From the NCBI GenBank assembly GCA_965198565.1, contig OZ240665.1:1984001-2048000 (forward strand): 64,000 bases of DNA, read 5' to 3'. This document shows positions 1 to 9,406 of this stretch, one piece after another. The translations under genes and the position numbers were made by a program. Below the pieces are notes generated by a model. That model saw only the letters and a list, made by a program, of their open reading frames with translations, did not search any database and was not told the origin of the DNA. Within the stretch, counting starts at the first letter, position 1, and every line of letters starts with the position of its first letter. The stretch comes from LMUY01 sp965198565 (GTDB lineage: Bacteria; Pseudomonadota; Alphaproteobacteria; Acetobacterales; Acetobacteraceae).

Positions 1-2642
1 ACCGTCACTGTGTTCGGGGCGGAGTTGGCGGGCACGAAATTGCCCAGCACGTCCAGCTCCTGGACGTTGCCGGCCGTGCTGTCGGCGGTGACCGTCTGCA
101 CGCCGCCGTACTGCACACCGTTCACGTCGACGGTGAATTGGGCACCGGCCGGCTCGGCCCGCTGCGACAGGTCGAGCGCCAGCGTGTCGGGGCCGGACCC
201 CACGCGGGTGATGCTGGTCGGCACCCCTGGGCTCGGCCCGGTGATGTCGAAGCTGTCGGTTCCGGTGTTGCTGAGCACGAGGCTGCTGCCGCCCACCGCC
301 GTGTCGTTCAGGTATGCCTGGTCCACGAACAGCAGGCTGTTGGCGGCGTTCAGGTCGTCGATCGAGACGGTGTCGGCGCCGGTCGGGAAATTGCCCAGCA
401 CGTCGAATTGCTGCGCCTGGCCGGACAGCACGTCCGCCTGCGTGGTCTGCACGCCGCCGATCTGTTGGCCGTCCACGTCCACGGTGAATTGGGCGCCGGC
501 CGGCGCGGCTCGCTCGGACAGGAACAGCGCCAGCTCGTCGGGGCCGGTGCCGATGGTGGTCGTGCTCGGCTCCGGCGCTCCGGCGAAGGAGAACGCCGCC
601 GTTCCCGTGTTGCTGAGCACGAGGTTGCTGTTCGGCACGGCGGTGCCGTCGAGCGTGGCGCTGTTGACCAGCAGCAGGCTGTTGTCGGCGTTGAGATAGT
701 CGATCGAGACGGTGTTGGACCCGCTGGGGAAGTCGCCTGCCACGTCGAAGGTCTGCGTCAGCCCGGCGGTGCTGGCGGCCGCCGTGGTTTGCACGCCGCC
801 GATCTGCTGGCCGTCGACGTCGATGGTGAATTGGGCGCCAACGGGCTCGGCCCGCTCGGACACCGACAGCGCCAGCGTGTCGACGCCGCTGCCGAGCGTC
901 ACGGTGGGGGGCAGCAGCGTGTCCACCACGGGCTGGCTGGTGGGGCCGAAGGTGCCAGGGACCTGCGGGTATTGCAGCGGCGTGGTGTCGGTCGCGACGA
1001 TGCTGTTGGCGCCGATGGTGGGCAGGGTCACGGTGGCGCTGAAGTTGCCGGCGCTGTTGGTGGTGGCGGTGCCGATCACGGCGCCGTTGTCGGTCAGCGT
1101 GATGGCGTTGCCGGCGAGCGGCCCGCCACCTGACTGCGGGGCGCCGGCGGTGTTGACCAAGCTATCGTTGGCAGTGCCGGTGATGGTTTGCACCGGGTTG
1201 GCGCTGGTCTCGGCCGGGCTGCTGATCTGCACCGACACCAGTTCCTCGAGTGGGAGCGGCGTGATCGTCAGGTCCACGGTGCTGGCGAGCGCCGCGGACT
1301 GCCCGGCGGTGTCGGTGATCGTGGCCGTCACGGTGTCGGACGAGCTGCCGGCATTGCCGCCGACGAAGTGCAGCCGGACGTCATCGAGGTCGGCGGCGAC
1401 TTGCGCCGTGGTGAGACCGGTGAGCGTGAAGGATGAGCCGGTGATCGCTTCGCCGTTCGGTTCGATCAGGCCTCCGCCCGCGGAACTGCTCAGCGCTACG
1501 GTGACGGATTCGAGCTGAGCTGGATTGGGGTCGCTGACGGCCACGCCGGTGAAGACGGCCACCGTCACACCCGTCGGATTATAGCCCGCGAAGGTCGAGG
1601 CGCTCACGGTGTTGGCCGTCTCGCTCGCCGTGATCGCCTGCGCCTGCAGCGTGTCGGTCACCGTGTTGCTGCCCGAGCCGGAAACGCGGTTGCTGGTGCT
1701 GCTCGCGCTGATCGCGTTGACGCCTAAGCTGGGCAGCGTCACGTTGGCGCTGAAGTTGCCGTGTGCGTCGGTCGTGGCGGTGCCGATCGAGTTGCCATTG
1801 TCCAGGATGGTGATGGTCGCGTTGGCGTCGGGCGCCGTGCTGACCTGGGCACCGTCGGCAGCAAATCCCAGCAGGCTGGCAGTGCCGGTGATGGTCTGGT
1901 TGGCGACGGCACTGGTCTGCGCCGCGCTGGTGATGTCGATGCTGCCGATGAAATGCGTCGCCGGCGGCAGCGTGACCGAAAGGTTGGCGGTCGTGGACAG
2001 CGTGGTCGAGACACCGCTCGAGTCGGTGATCGCGGCCGAAACGGTGTCGGTGTAGTTGCCCACCGTGCCGCCGAGCGGCAAGGCCAGCCGGACCTCATCG
2101 AGGTCGGTGGCGAGCGCGGCTGCGTTTGGTGCCTGGATGGTGAAGGAGGATCCGGAGGCTTGCGTGCCATTGGGCTCGATGAGCCCCACCGAGGTCAGCG
2201 AACCGCTCACCGACACGGTGGCCGTGAGTGGCCCGGTGGCCAAGGTGTTCGGGTCGCTGATCGCGACACCGGTGAACGGGGCGACCGTGACGGCGGACGG
2301 CAGGAAGCTGTTGACGGTCGTCGCGGTGACCGTGTCCGTGGTCTCGGTCGCGGTGATCGGGGTCAGGAACAGGATTTGCCGCGACGCCGATCCGGTGCCC
2401 ACCGTGACGTAGAGGGTGCTGGTGCCGTAATTGGCGGCCGGCAGGACGACATTGGCGCTGAAGCCGCCGTTCTGGCCCACTGTCGTGGTGGCGAGCGTCA
2501 CGTTCTGGTTGCCAGCGTCGCCGATCGTGGCGGTCTGCCCCGCTGCGCCCGTTGCGGTGCCAGAGATCGTCAAGTCTGGATCGGACGTTGCTTCAGGCGT
2601 GCTGTTGAGCACCACTTGATAGTCCTGATTTGATCCGCTCAT
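1..2642 (-). CDS. Large repetitive surface/secreted protein with Ig-like and carbohydrate-binding-like repeats (N-terminal 880 residues, runs off window)
   Basis: The minus strand is open without a stop from an ATG at 2642-2640 to the window edge, preceded by a strong GGGAGGAG site 8 bases upstream. The start MSGSNQDYQVVLNSTPEA has no signal peptide. Residues about 1-570 are Thr/Ser/Gly/Ala-rich beta repeats of bacterial Ig-like type; two units share blocks such as VAISDPN, LIEPNG, SSFT and DLD(E/D)VRL. Residues about 580-880 hold three repeats of roughly 112-118 residues with the shared core (E/Q)RAxPxGAQFT(I/V)DV and G(G)VQT. These resemble calcium-dependent xylan-binding modules (CBM36/60-like). 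I infer a giant adhesin or carbohydrate-binding exoprotein, perhaps a type I secretion substrate. The C-terminus with its secretion signal lies outside. Plus-strand open frames here are shadows. Confidence 0.82.
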   Translation of the reverse strand, partial: MSGSNQDYQVVLNSTPEATSDPDLTISGTATGAAGQTATIGDAGNQNVTLATTTVGQNGGFSANVVLPAANYGTSTLYVTVGTGSASRQILFLTPITATETTDTVTATTVNSFLPSAVTVAPFTGVAISDPNTLATGPLTATVSVSGSLTSVGLIEPNGTQASGSSFTIQAPNAAALATDLDEVRLALPLGGTVGNYTDTVSAAITDSSGVSTTLSTTANLSVTLPPATHFIGSIDITSAAQTSAVANQTITGTASLLGFAADGAQVSTAPDANATITILDNGNSIGTATTDAHGNFSANVTLPSLGVNAISASSTSNRVSGSGSNTVTDTLQAQAITASETANTVSASTFAGYNPTGVTVAVFTGVAVSDPNPAQLESVTVALSSSAGGGLIEPNGEAITGSSFTLTGLTTAQVAADLDDVRLHFVGGNAGSSSDTVTATITDTAGQSAALASTVDLTITPLPLEELVSVQISSPAETSANPVQTITGTANDSLVNTAGAPQSGGGPLAGNAITLTDNGAVIGTATTNSAGNFSATVTLPTIGANSIVATDTTPLQYPQVPGTFGPTSQPVVDTLLPPTVTLGSGVDTLALSVSERAEPVGAQFTIDVDGQQIGGVQTTAAASTAGLTQTFDVAGDFPSGSNTVSIDYLNADNSLLLVNSATLDGTAVPNSNLVLSNTGTAAFSFAGAPEPSTTTIGTGPDELALFLSERAAPAGAQFTVDVDGQQIGGVQTTQADVLSGQAQQFDVLGNFPTGADTVSIDDLNAANSLLFVDQAYLNDTAVGGSSLVLSNTGTDSFDITGPSPGVPTSITRVGSGPDTLALDLSQRAEPAGAQFTVDVNGVQYGGVQTVTADSTAGNVQELDVLGNFVPANSAPNTVT

Positions 2643-2928
2643 GGCGATAACTCCTCCCGTTTTGGCGTTGCGCAGCCGACTCAAAAGCGCCGGCAGACGC
2701 CTATCCTGGGGCCAGCTCGGCGTGCAACCGTATCCCCCGCGGCTGAGGCGACTTTGGGACGGGCTGATAAATTTTCCGGACGTAAGGACAAGCCGACAGT
2801 CCAGCCTCGTGACCGTTCCGTTACAAGATCGCAATGTGAGCGGTCCCGTAGCAAGAACCGGCAGACAGGTTTCAGGCACTCGCGTTAATATCGCGGCGGG
2901 GCTGCCTCGCAATGGAGACCCGAAGGCC
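2643..2928. promoter_or_regulatory. Divergent intergenic region between the repetitive protein and the AraC regulator
   Basis: This 286-base gap separates two divergent genes and must hold the promoter of the large repeat protein and that of the regulator. The regulator's frame is open back to 2641, but a ribosome site (GGAGA at 2914-2918) supports the later start at 2929. I saw no convincing palindrome. The AraC-type protein is a natural candidate to act here, but that is only inference from position. Confidence 0.4.
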
Positions 2929-3951
2929 ATGCTTACCGCCCAAGGCACGCTGACCCGTTCCGGCTTCGACGTGACCGGTTTGCCGCCAGACCAAGCGACG
3001 CAGATGTGGCGCGGCGCGGTGCTGACGCATCAGCTCATGCACTACGACCCGTCGCCGCAGGACAGCCCGGGGGATTGGGCCGATGCCTGGTTGCTCGACC
3101 GCATCATCATCTCGCCCTGCCGGATCGGCTCGATGCGCGTGCAACGCACCGCCGCCCTGATCGACGCGGACGGCACTGACCATTACAGCATCGCGGTGAT
3201 GCTGAGCGGCAGTTGGACCGGGCGGCACGGCCAGATGAGCGTGTGTTGCCGCGCCGGGTCGGCGTTCGTGATCGACATGGGGAAGCCGCTGGATTTGCTG
3301 ATGCTCGACAGCCAGGCCATCCAGGTGATCATTCCGCGCGGCATGCTGGCGCCGAACGTGGCCGACCACGGGCTGCACGGCCGCATGCTCCATGGTGCTG
3401 CCGGCGAGGTGTTCATCAGCACGGTGGCGGCGATAACGCAACGGCTGCCGCGGTTTGCGGCTTCGGACGCGGCGCCGCTCACCAAGGTCATTTGCGAGTT
3501 GGCGGAGGCAGCGCTGAGGCCAGAGGACGCGGCGGCGCGCGACGAGGCGCGGCAGATGAGCCTGCGGGAGCACGCCCGGCGCGTGGTGCGTTTGCAGCTC
3601 GGCGAGGCCGGTTTGTCGCCGACCAGCCTGGCCCGCTGCCTCGGCGTGTCACGCACCAAGCTGTATGCGGCCTTCGCGCCGAGCGGCGGTGTGGCTGCCT
3701 TCATCCGCGAACAACGTCTGCGGGCGGCGCATGGCTTGTTGCTGAACCTGCGCGAGGGTGGCTCGATCAAGCAAGTCGCAGCTTCGGTCGGCTTCTCCAG
3801 CCAGGCGCATTTCAGCCGCGCCTTCCGCGACTTTTTCGGCGTCAGCCCGCGCGACCTGCTGACCGGTTCCGCGCCCCCTGCGGTGGTGGACAGCCAGCCG
3901 GACACGGGCGAGAACCCGTGGTCTATCTGGATCAGGCAACTCGGCCGTTGA
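2929..3951 (+). CDS. AraC-family transcriptional regulator with AraC-binding-like N-terminal domain
   Basis: A 340-residue protein. The last ~100 residues form a two-helix-turn-helix AraC/XylS domain (LSPTSLARCLGVSRTKLYAAF for the first, IKQVAASVGFSSQAHFSRAF for the second, then FGVSPRDL). The first ~210 residues (RIIISPCRIGSMRV, HYSIAVMLSG) look like the AraC-binding-like effector domain seen in many 320-340 residue regulators. I chose ATG 2929 because GGAGA lies 10 bases upstream and the length then fits the family; an in-frame ATG at 2641 would add 96 low-complexity residues and overlap the divergent gene's start. It probably controls the neighbouring giant repeat protein, an inference from the head-to-head arrangement. 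Confidence 0.88.
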   Translation: MLTAQGTLTRSGFDVTGLPPDQATQMWRGAVLTHQLMHYDPSPQDSPGDWADAWLLDRIIISPCRIGSMRVQRTAALIDADGTDHYSIAVMLSGSWTGRHGQMSVCCRAGSAFVIDMGKPLDLLMLDSQAIQVIIPRGMLAPNVADHGLHGRMLHGAAGEVFISTVAAITQRLPRFAASDAAPLTKVICELAEAALRPEDAAARDEARQMSLREHARRVVRLQLGEAGLSPTSLARCLGVSRTKLYAAFAPSGGVAAFIREQRLRAAHGLLLNLREGGSIKQVAASVGFSSQAHFSRAFRDFFGVSPRDLLTGSAPPAVVDSQPDTGENPWSIWIRQLGR

Positions 3952-4016
3952 CTGTGTCTCAGGCTGGAGACGCATGGATTGCACCCGCATCGCCGGGCGC
4001 GATACGGGCTACCACA

Positions 4017-5366
4017 CTAAGCGGCTCGCGGCACCCCTGCCGTCTCCAGCGCTGCGGCTTGCCGGGCGGACACTGCGTCGGAGTCGAAGCCCTCGATCAT
4101 CTCCTGGAACAGACGGGACCAGTTCAACTTGGCCTTGAGGCGCAGGAAGACACTGCCCAGGCCGATGGCGGAGCGATCCATCAGCACGAACTCGCGCGGG
4201 GGGCGGACGCCGCCGGTGGCCTTCAGGCCCTCATAGACCTTCTCGGCGACCTCGCGGCCGAAGTCCGGGCTGCCATTCTCCTGGATCAGGCGCACGCGGT
4301 CGGTCAGCAGGGGCTCGTAGATGAAGCGAGCCCACTGGTTCAAGATCGCCATCTTCTCGCGCGACAAGCCGGTAAAGCCCCATTGCTCGTAGGCATGGTG
4401 CGCGCGGTCCATGTCCTCGTCGCGGATCGCCTCGTACAGGTCGATCACGCCGCGGACGAACTTTACAGGGAACACGCGGATGGCGCCAAAATCGAGCAGG
4501 TTCAGGCCGTAATCGGCGCGCACCTGGTAGTTGCCCAGATGCGGGTCGCCGTGGATGACGCCGTATTGATATAGCGGCACATACCAGGCGTGGAAAATGG
4601 CGGTGGCGAGACGGTCGCGCTGTTCCTGCGCCATGCCGTCGTCCAGCAGCTTCTGCAGGCCGCGGCCCTCGAGCCAGGTCATGGTCAGCAGGCGCCCGGT
4701 GGAGTGGCTCTCGACCGGCTTTGGGATGCTGACGTAGGGGTCGCCCTCGAGCATCGCGCCGTATAGCCGCATCTGCGCGGCCTCGCGGCGGTAGTCCAGC
4801 TCCTCGCGCAGCCGTTCGGCCAACTCGGCGTAGATGTCGTCCGAGTTGATGGCGGTGTCCATGCGCTTGTACAGCGACATGGCGAGGCGGAGTTGGCGCA
4901 GGTCGGCCTCAACGGTGCTGGCCATGTCGGGGTATTGCAGCTTGCAGGCGACGTCGGTGCCGTCGAGCAGGGTGGCCCGGTGCACCTGGCCGAGGCTGGC
5001 GGCGGCGGCGGCTTCCTGGCCGAAGCTCTTGAACTTGCTCTGCCAATCGGTGCCCAGCTCGCCGGCCATGCGGCGGCGCACGAAGCTCCAGCCCATCGGC
5101 GGGGCATTGGCCTGGAGCTGCGACAGTTCCGCCGCATACTCCTCCGGCAGCGCGTTCGGGATGGTGGACATGAACTGCGCCACCTTCATGAGCGGGCCTT
5201 TCAGCCCGCCGAGGACGGCCTTGAGGTCCTCGGCATGGCCGGACGGGTTGCCCTTGAGGCCGAACACGCGCTGCCCGGCGTAACGGGCGGCGATGCCGCC
5301 GACGGCACCGGAGGTGCGGGCCATGCGGCGGACTTCGCCGAAAATGTTGGGACGGTCCTCGCTCAT
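4017..5366 (-). CDS. AarF/UbiB (ABC1) family atypical kinase-like protein
   Basis: 449 residues. Visible family marks are the N-terminal LMKVAQFMS (KxGQ-like), the Ala-rich loop AAASLGQVHRA, the lysine region VACKLQYP, EELDYRREA, VIHGDPHLGNY and LLDFGAIR in place of the kinase DFG. ABC1/UbiB proteins are ATPase-like factors linked to ubiquinone and other isoprenoid lipid handling. This one lacks an obvious C-terminal membrane pair and may be a relative of UbiB rather than UbiB itself. Its ATG overlaps the TGA of the upstream oligopeptidase gene (ATGA at 5363-5366), so the two are co-transcribed and translationally coupled. Confidence 0.88.
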   Translation of the reverse strand: MSEDRPNIFGEVRRMARTSGAVGGIAARYAGQRVFGLKGNPSGHAEDLKAVLGGLKGPLMKVAQFMSTIPNALPEEYAAELSQLQANAPPMGWSFVRRRMAGELGTDWQSKFKSFGQEAAAAASLGQVHRATLLDGTDVACKLQYPDMASTVEADLRQLRLAMSLYKRMDTAINSDDIYAELAERLREELDYRREAAQMRLYGAMLEGDPYVSIPKPVESHSTGRLLTMTWLEGRGLQKLLDDGMAQEQRDRLATAIFHAWYVPLYQYGVIHGDPHLGNYQVRADYGLNLLDFGAIRVFPVKFVRGVIDLYEAIRDEDMDRAHHAYEQWGFTGLSREKMAILNQWARFIYEPLLTDRVRLIQENGSPDFGREVAEKVYEGLKATGGVRPPREFVLMDRSAIGLGSVFLRLKAKLNWSRLFQEMIEGFDSDAVSARQAAALETAGVPRAA

Positions 5367-7222
5367 GAGCTTGCGCCCTCCAGCTCGTCGATGAAGCCGG
5401 AGATCACGTCCAAGCCGCGGCGCCAGAACGCCGGGTCGGAGGCGTCCAGGCCGAAGGGGGCGAGCAGCTCCTTGTGGCGCTTGGTGCCGCCGGCGCGGAG
5501 CATGTCGAGGTATTTGGCCTGGAAGCCGGGATGGCCGTCCTGGAACACGCCGTAGAGCGCGTTCACCAGGCAGTCGCCGAACGCGTAGGCGTAGACGTAG
5601 AACGGCGAGTGGATGAAGTGCGGCACGTAGGCCCAGAACACGTCGTAATCGGGGGTGAACTCGAAGGCGGGGCCGAGGCTCTCGGTCTGCACGCTGCGCC
5701 AGATTTCGCCGATGCGCTCGGGGAGCAGCTCGCCGCCGCGGCGCTCGTCGTGCACGCGGGCCTCGAACTGGTAGAAGGCGACCTGGCGGACGACGGTGTT
5801 GAGCATGTCCTCGACCTTGCCGGCGAGCATCAGGCGGCGGCGCGCCGGGTCGGTTTCGGCATCCAGCAGGGCGCGGAAGGTGAGCATCTCGCCGAACACG
5901 CTGGCGGTTTCGGCCAGGGTGAGCGGGGTGCCGCATTGCAGGTAGCCCTGCTGGCCGGCGAGCACCTGGTGAACGCCGTGGCCGAGCTCGTGGGCGAGCG
6001 TCATGACGTCGCGGGCGCGGCCGTGATAGTTCAGCAGGAGGTAGGGGTGCGCCGACGGTACGGTGGGGTGGGCGAAGGCGCCGCCCGATTTGCCGGGGCG
6101 CAGGGCGGCGTCGATCCAGGGCTTGCTGAAGAATTCGGCGCCCACCTCGGCCAGTTCGGGGCTGAAGGCGCGGTAGGAGCTGAGCACGCGCTGGCGGGCT
6201 TCGTCCCACGGGATGATGCGGTCGTCGTCGCCGGGGAGCGGGGCGTTGCGGTCCCAATGCTGCAGCTTGGGCAGTCCCATCCAGCCGGCCTTTAGCGCGT
6301 AGTAGCGGTGCGACAGGCGGGCGTAGTCCGAGGAGACGGCGGTGACCAGCGCGTCCACCACGGCGTCCTCCACCATGTTGGCGCGATTGCGGCTGCTGGT
6401 GGGGCGCGGGTAGTGGCGCCAGGCGTCGGTGATGGCCTTGTCCTTGGCCAGGGTGTTGGTGATGAGGCTGAACAGCTTGATGCGCTCGCCGAACGCGGTG
6501 CCGATGGCGCGGCCGGCGGCCTCGCGCACGCTGCGGTCGCGGTCCGACAGCTTGTTCAGCACGTCGCTGACCGTAAGTGGCTCGCCGCCGAGCGGGACGC
6601 GCAGGCCGGCGACGGTTTCGTCGAACAGGCGGGACCAAGCTTGCGCGCCGGTAACGGACTTTTCGTGCAGCAGCTTCTCGGCTTCGTCGGAAAGCTGGTG
6701 CGGGCGGAACACGCGCAGGTCGCGCAGGAACGGGCGCCAGCGGGCGAGCGCCGGGTCGGCGAGTTTGTGCGCGAGGGCGGCGTCGTCGAGGCGGTTCAGC
6801 TCGAGCGAGAAGAACAGCAGGTCCGAGCTGATGGTGGTGACACGTTCGGAGCAGGACTGCATGAAGCCGCCGATGACGGCGTTGGTGCTGTTGCCGCTGA
6901 ATTGAAGCTGGGCGTAGGACATCACGCGGCCCAGCCGCTCCTCGATGGCCTCGTAGTCGGCGAGTGCGGTGGCAAGGCCGGCACCGGAGAGGCTGGCGAG
7001 CTTGCCGGCATGGACAGCGGCGAACGCACTGGCCTGGGCGGCGGCGGCGTCCAGGTCGGCGGCGACCTGCTGGCTGGTGATGGCCGGATAGAGGTCCGAC
7101 AGGTCCCAAGCAGGCAGGCCGCTGCCGGGTCGGGCCGCAGCGGAGCCCTCGGGAGCGTGCCCCGGAGGAGCGTGCCCGCGGGGATCGTATGACGGCGATG
7201 GCAGCGCGGGAGATGGGGTCAT
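5363..7222 (-). CDS. pepF: M3 family oligoendopeptidase F
   Basis: About 619 residues, normal for PepF. The zinc motif HELGHG lies near residue 411 and the third ligand is in the downstream helix LAETASVFGE. The N-terminal oligopeptidase-F domain (WDLSDLYPAI start, FSLELNRL region) and the C-terminal YVYAYAFGD stretch are typical. It should be a cytoplasmic metallopeptidase cleaving short peptides. A second in-frame ATG at 7231 would add three residues; neither has a good ribosome site. It is divergent from the CDF transporter with only 80 bases between them and is translationally coupled to the UbiB-like gene downstream. Confidence 0.92.
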   Translation of the reverse strand: MTPSPALPSPSYDPRGHAPPGHAPEGSAAARPGSGLPAWDLSDLYPAITSQQVAADLDAAAAQASAFAAVHAGKLASLSGAGLATALADYEAIEERLGRVMSYAQLQFSGNSTNAVIGGFMQSCSERVTTISSDLLFFSLELNRLDDAALAHKLADPALARWRPFLRDLRVFRPHQLSDEAEKLLHEKSVTGAQAWSRLFDETVAGLRVPLGGEPLTVSDVLNKLSDRDRSVREAAGRAIGTAFGERIKLFSLITNTLAKDKAITDAWRHYPRPTSSRNRANMVEDAVVDALVTAVSSDYARLSHRYYALKAGWMGLPKLQHWDRNAPLPGDDDRIIPWDEARQRVLSSYRAFSPELAEVGAEFFSKPWIDAALRPGKSGGAFAHPTVPSAHPYLLLNYHGRARDVMTLAHELGHGVHQVLAGQQGYLQCGTPLTLAETASVFGEMLTFRALLDAETDPARRRLMLAGKVEDMLNTVVRQVAFYQFEARVHDERRGGELLPERIGEIWRSVQTESLGPAFEFTPDYDVFWAYVPHFIHSPFYVYAYAFGDCLVNALYGVFQDGHPGFQAKYLDMLRAGGTKRHKELLAPFGLDASDPAFWRRGLDVISGFIDELEGASS

Positions 7223-7302
7223 ACACCGCATCTAAGGTGGCGAGCCGTTTGGTCAAAGGGAACGCTTGGGATGGTTGGTCTCTTGGAGCTAGGTTGGGCG
7301 CT

Positions 7303-8238
7303 ATGGCGCACCAGCATGAACACGGGGAGCACGGCCGCGGCAGCCACAGCCATGCTGGCGCCGGTTTCGGCCGCGCGTTTGCCGTCGGAGTGGGGCTGAA
7401 CGCGCTGCTGGTGGCCGGGCAGGTCGGCGTCGGCTGGTGGGCGCATTCGACGGCGCTGCTGGCCGACGCGGTGCACAACCTGGGGGACACGTTGGGCCTG
7501 CTGCTGGCCTGGCTGGCGGCGGCGATGGCGCGGCGCGGGCCGACCGTGCGCCGCACCTATGGCTGGGGCCGGGGCAGCATCCTGGCCGCGCTGCTGAACG
7601 CCAGCGTGCTGCTGGTGGGCACGGGGGCGATTGCGGTGGCGGCGCTGCAGCGCCTCGCCCACCCGGCGGCGGTGGCGGGCGGCCCGGTGATGGCGATGGC
7701 AGCGGCCGCAATCGTGATCAATGCCGGCGTGGCCTGGATGTTCATGGCCGATGACGGGGGCGGCGCGCACGACCTGAACCGGCGCGCGGCGTTCCTGCAC
7801 ATGGCGGGCGACGCGGGGGTTTCGGCCGGCGTGCTGGCGGCGGCGGGGCTGATCCTGCTGACCGGCGCCGCCTGGCTCGACCCGTTGGCCAGCCTGGGGA
7901 TTTCCGCCGTCATCCTGGTCACGAGCTGGGGCATCCTGCGCGAGGCGGTGGCGCTGGCGATGGACATGGTTCCCCGTGGCATCGACCCGGAGGCGGTGCG
8001 CAGCCGCTTGCTGGCGCTGCCCGGGGTTTCGGAGGTGCACGACCTGCACATCTGGGCGCTGTCCACCACGCACACCGCGGCGACGGCACATCTGGTGGCG
8101 GGCGAGGGCGGCGTGGCGCTGGTGCCGGCCGCCTGCAGCCTGTTGCATGACGAGTTCGGCATTCATCATTGCACATTCCAGGTCGAGACGGCGGCGATTG
8201 CGGATGGCTGCGCCCAGCGCTCGCCGGACCTGGTCTGA
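7303..8238 (+). CDS. Cation diffusion facilitator (CDF) metal exporter
   Basis: 311 residues. A His-rich cytoplasmic N-terminus (HQHEHGEHGRGSHSH) is followed by six hydrophobic segments, with the metal-site motif ALLADAVHNLGD in the second. The C-terminal domain HDLHIWALSTTHTAATAHL is the ferredoxin-like CDF tail with its metal-binding histidines. The layout matches CzcD/ZitB-type exporters, which pump Zn, Co or Cd out of the cytoplasm in exchange for protons. I used ATG 7303 because the family starts at the His-rich tail; the frame is open further upstream but that overlaps the divergent pepF start. Confidence 0.9.
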   Translation: MAHQHEHGEHGRGSHSHAGAGFGRAFAVGVGLNALLVAGQVGVGWWAHSTALLADAVHNLGDTLGLLLAWLAAAMARRGPTVRRTYGWGRGSILAALLNASVLLVGTGAIAVAALQRLAHPAAVAGGPVMAMAAAAIVINAGVAWMFMADDGGGAHDLNRRAAFLHMAGDAGVSAGVLAAAGLILLTGAAWLDPLASLGISAVILVTSWGILREAVALAMDMVPRGIDPEAVRSRLLALPGVSEVHDLHIWALSTTHTAATAHLVAGEGGVALVPAACSLLHDEFGIHHCTFQVETAAIADGCAQRSPDLV

Positions 8239-8447
8239 CGCTGCGACTGTATTCTGATATTACGGATCGGCAACGCGATGTTCTTAGTCCGGGCACGCTG
8301 CGGAGCTAAATCGCGAACGACGCTAGAACGAAGGCAGCAGCGATCGATCCGACACTATGATTTCTATATGGGTGCGCGTTCTGCGAGACAAAAATCGAGA
8401 AAGATCACGGCGTTATCTTGAGATCATGCAAGGCCGTCGACCGCCAC
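8239..8447. other. Intergenic gap between converging CDF and RpiR genes
   Basis: 209 bases where the plus-strand CDF gene and the minus-strand RpiR gene converge. I see no gene here. A short open frame starting near 8357 overlaps the RpiR gene antisense and has no family features. No clear hairpin terminator was found by eye. Confidence 0.4.
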
Positions 8448-9335
8448 CTACCGGGCGCCCGCGTTACGGCGGATTGCTTCGCGTAGCTGGTTCAGTCGAT
8501 CGAGACTTACCACCGTCTGCGGGGTGGCGGCGGCCAATCCGAGCACCAGCGCCTCCAGGCACACCAGCGTCGCGCCATGCAGGGCAACCCGGTTGGAGCG
8601 GCCGCGATGGGCGGGCAGGATGACGGACGCGAAACGCGCGAGCTTTTTGTCGAGGCTGTCGGTGACCAACACGATCGGCAGGCCCAGTTGGCGCGCCTCG
8701 TCGACGACGGTGACGATTTCCGTATAGGCGCGGCCATAGGCCAGTAGCAGCAACGCGTCGCCCGCGTGCAGGTCCAGCATCTGGTCGGCGAGCATGGCGC
8801 CGGTGACATTCAGCATCAGGGTCTGTCGGCCGCCGCGTGCCAGCAGCGTGGCGACGTAGGCAGCGAGGGCCGCCGAAGGCCCGATGCCGAAGATCGCGAT
8901 GCGCTCCGCCGTGTGCAGGACGGCAACAGCCGCAGCGATCCGCTCGCGGCCATGCGGAGAACGCAGATGCTGCATCGCTGCTTCATGCGCATCCAGGGCC
9001 GAGGCGATGGCCAGGCCGGTGTTTTCACCGACATCGGCCAGCGTGCGCCGCATGTCGTCGGCCAGGTTCGACGCCACTTCCAGCGACGGCAGCAAGGCCT
9101 GCTTGAGTTCCGCCAATCCCTTGAAGCCCAGGCTCTGCACGGTGCGAATGACGGTCGCGTCCGACGTGTCCGTGCGTGTCGCTAGCTCCATCGCCGAACT
9201 GGTCAGCACGGCGGGGCGGTTGGCGTCGATGTAGCGCGCCACACGCTGGCTTGCTGGAGACAGCTTCGCCGCATGAGCATCGAGGCGCTTGCGGTAGGGG
9301 TCCTGCGCAGCTCGATCGCGAGAAGCTGATGCCAA
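8448..9335 (-). CDS. MurR/RpiR family transcriptional regulator (HTH + SIS domain)
   Basis: 295 residues from a TTG start at 9335. The HTH_6 domain is visible at the N-terminus (LSPASQRVARYIDANRP, SSAMELATRTDTSDATVIRTVQSLGFKGLAELKQAL) and a SIS sugar-phosphate-binding domain follows (IAIFGIGPSAALAAYVATLLA, DALLLLAYGR, VLVTDS). The TTG is preceded by AGAGGA at 10 bases, the best ribosome site in the frame. A second TTG at 9398 lies almost on the divergent gene's start and has no such site. RpiR proteins sense phosphosugars. This one is divergent from the COG4280-type membrane protein and probably regulates it. Confidence 0.88.
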   Translation of the reverse strand: MASASRDRAAQDPYRKRLDAHAAKLSPASQRVARYIDANRPAVLTSSAMELATRTDTSDATVIRTVQSLGFKGLAELKQALLPSLEVASNLADDMRRTLADVGENTGLAIASALDAHEAAMQHLRSPHGRERIAAAVAVLHTAERIAIFGIGPSAALAAYVATLLARGGRQTLMLNVTGAMLADQMLDLHAGDALLLLAYGRAYTEIVTVVDEARQLGLPIVLVTDSLDKKLARFASVILPAHRGRSNRVALHGATLVCLEALVLGLAAATPQTVVSLDRLNQLREAIRRNAGAR

Positions 9336-9369
9336 TGTAGTAGAATCCTCTCGTCTATCAGAACTCGTA

Positions 9370-9382
9370 GTGTAAGCTACAC
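9370..9382. promoter_or_regulatory. GTGTA-AGC-TACAC inverted repeat between divergent genes
   Basis: Perfect 5-base arms GTGTA/TACAC with a 3-base centre, between the RpiR start and the membrane-protein start at 9407. The position fits an operator. TGTA...TACA arms recur at 10574 and 57603, though with different spacing, so a common regulator is only a guess. Confidence 0.35.
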
Positions 9383-9406
9383 GGGCTGCAAATCTCAAGG
9401 ATTACC

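Noticed and set aside
10..2633. Several long plus-strand open frames over the first 2.6 kb
   Set aside because: They are the antisense of the repetitive minus-strand gene, whose GC-rich repeats keep all frames open. They lack domain features, while the minus frame has repeats, a strong ribosome site and no stop.
4017..7556. A 1179-codon open minus-strand frame
   Set aside because: Only the last 449 codons are the UbiB-like gene. The upstream part is an Arg/Pro-rich shadow of oligoendopeptidase F, read in the wrong frame.
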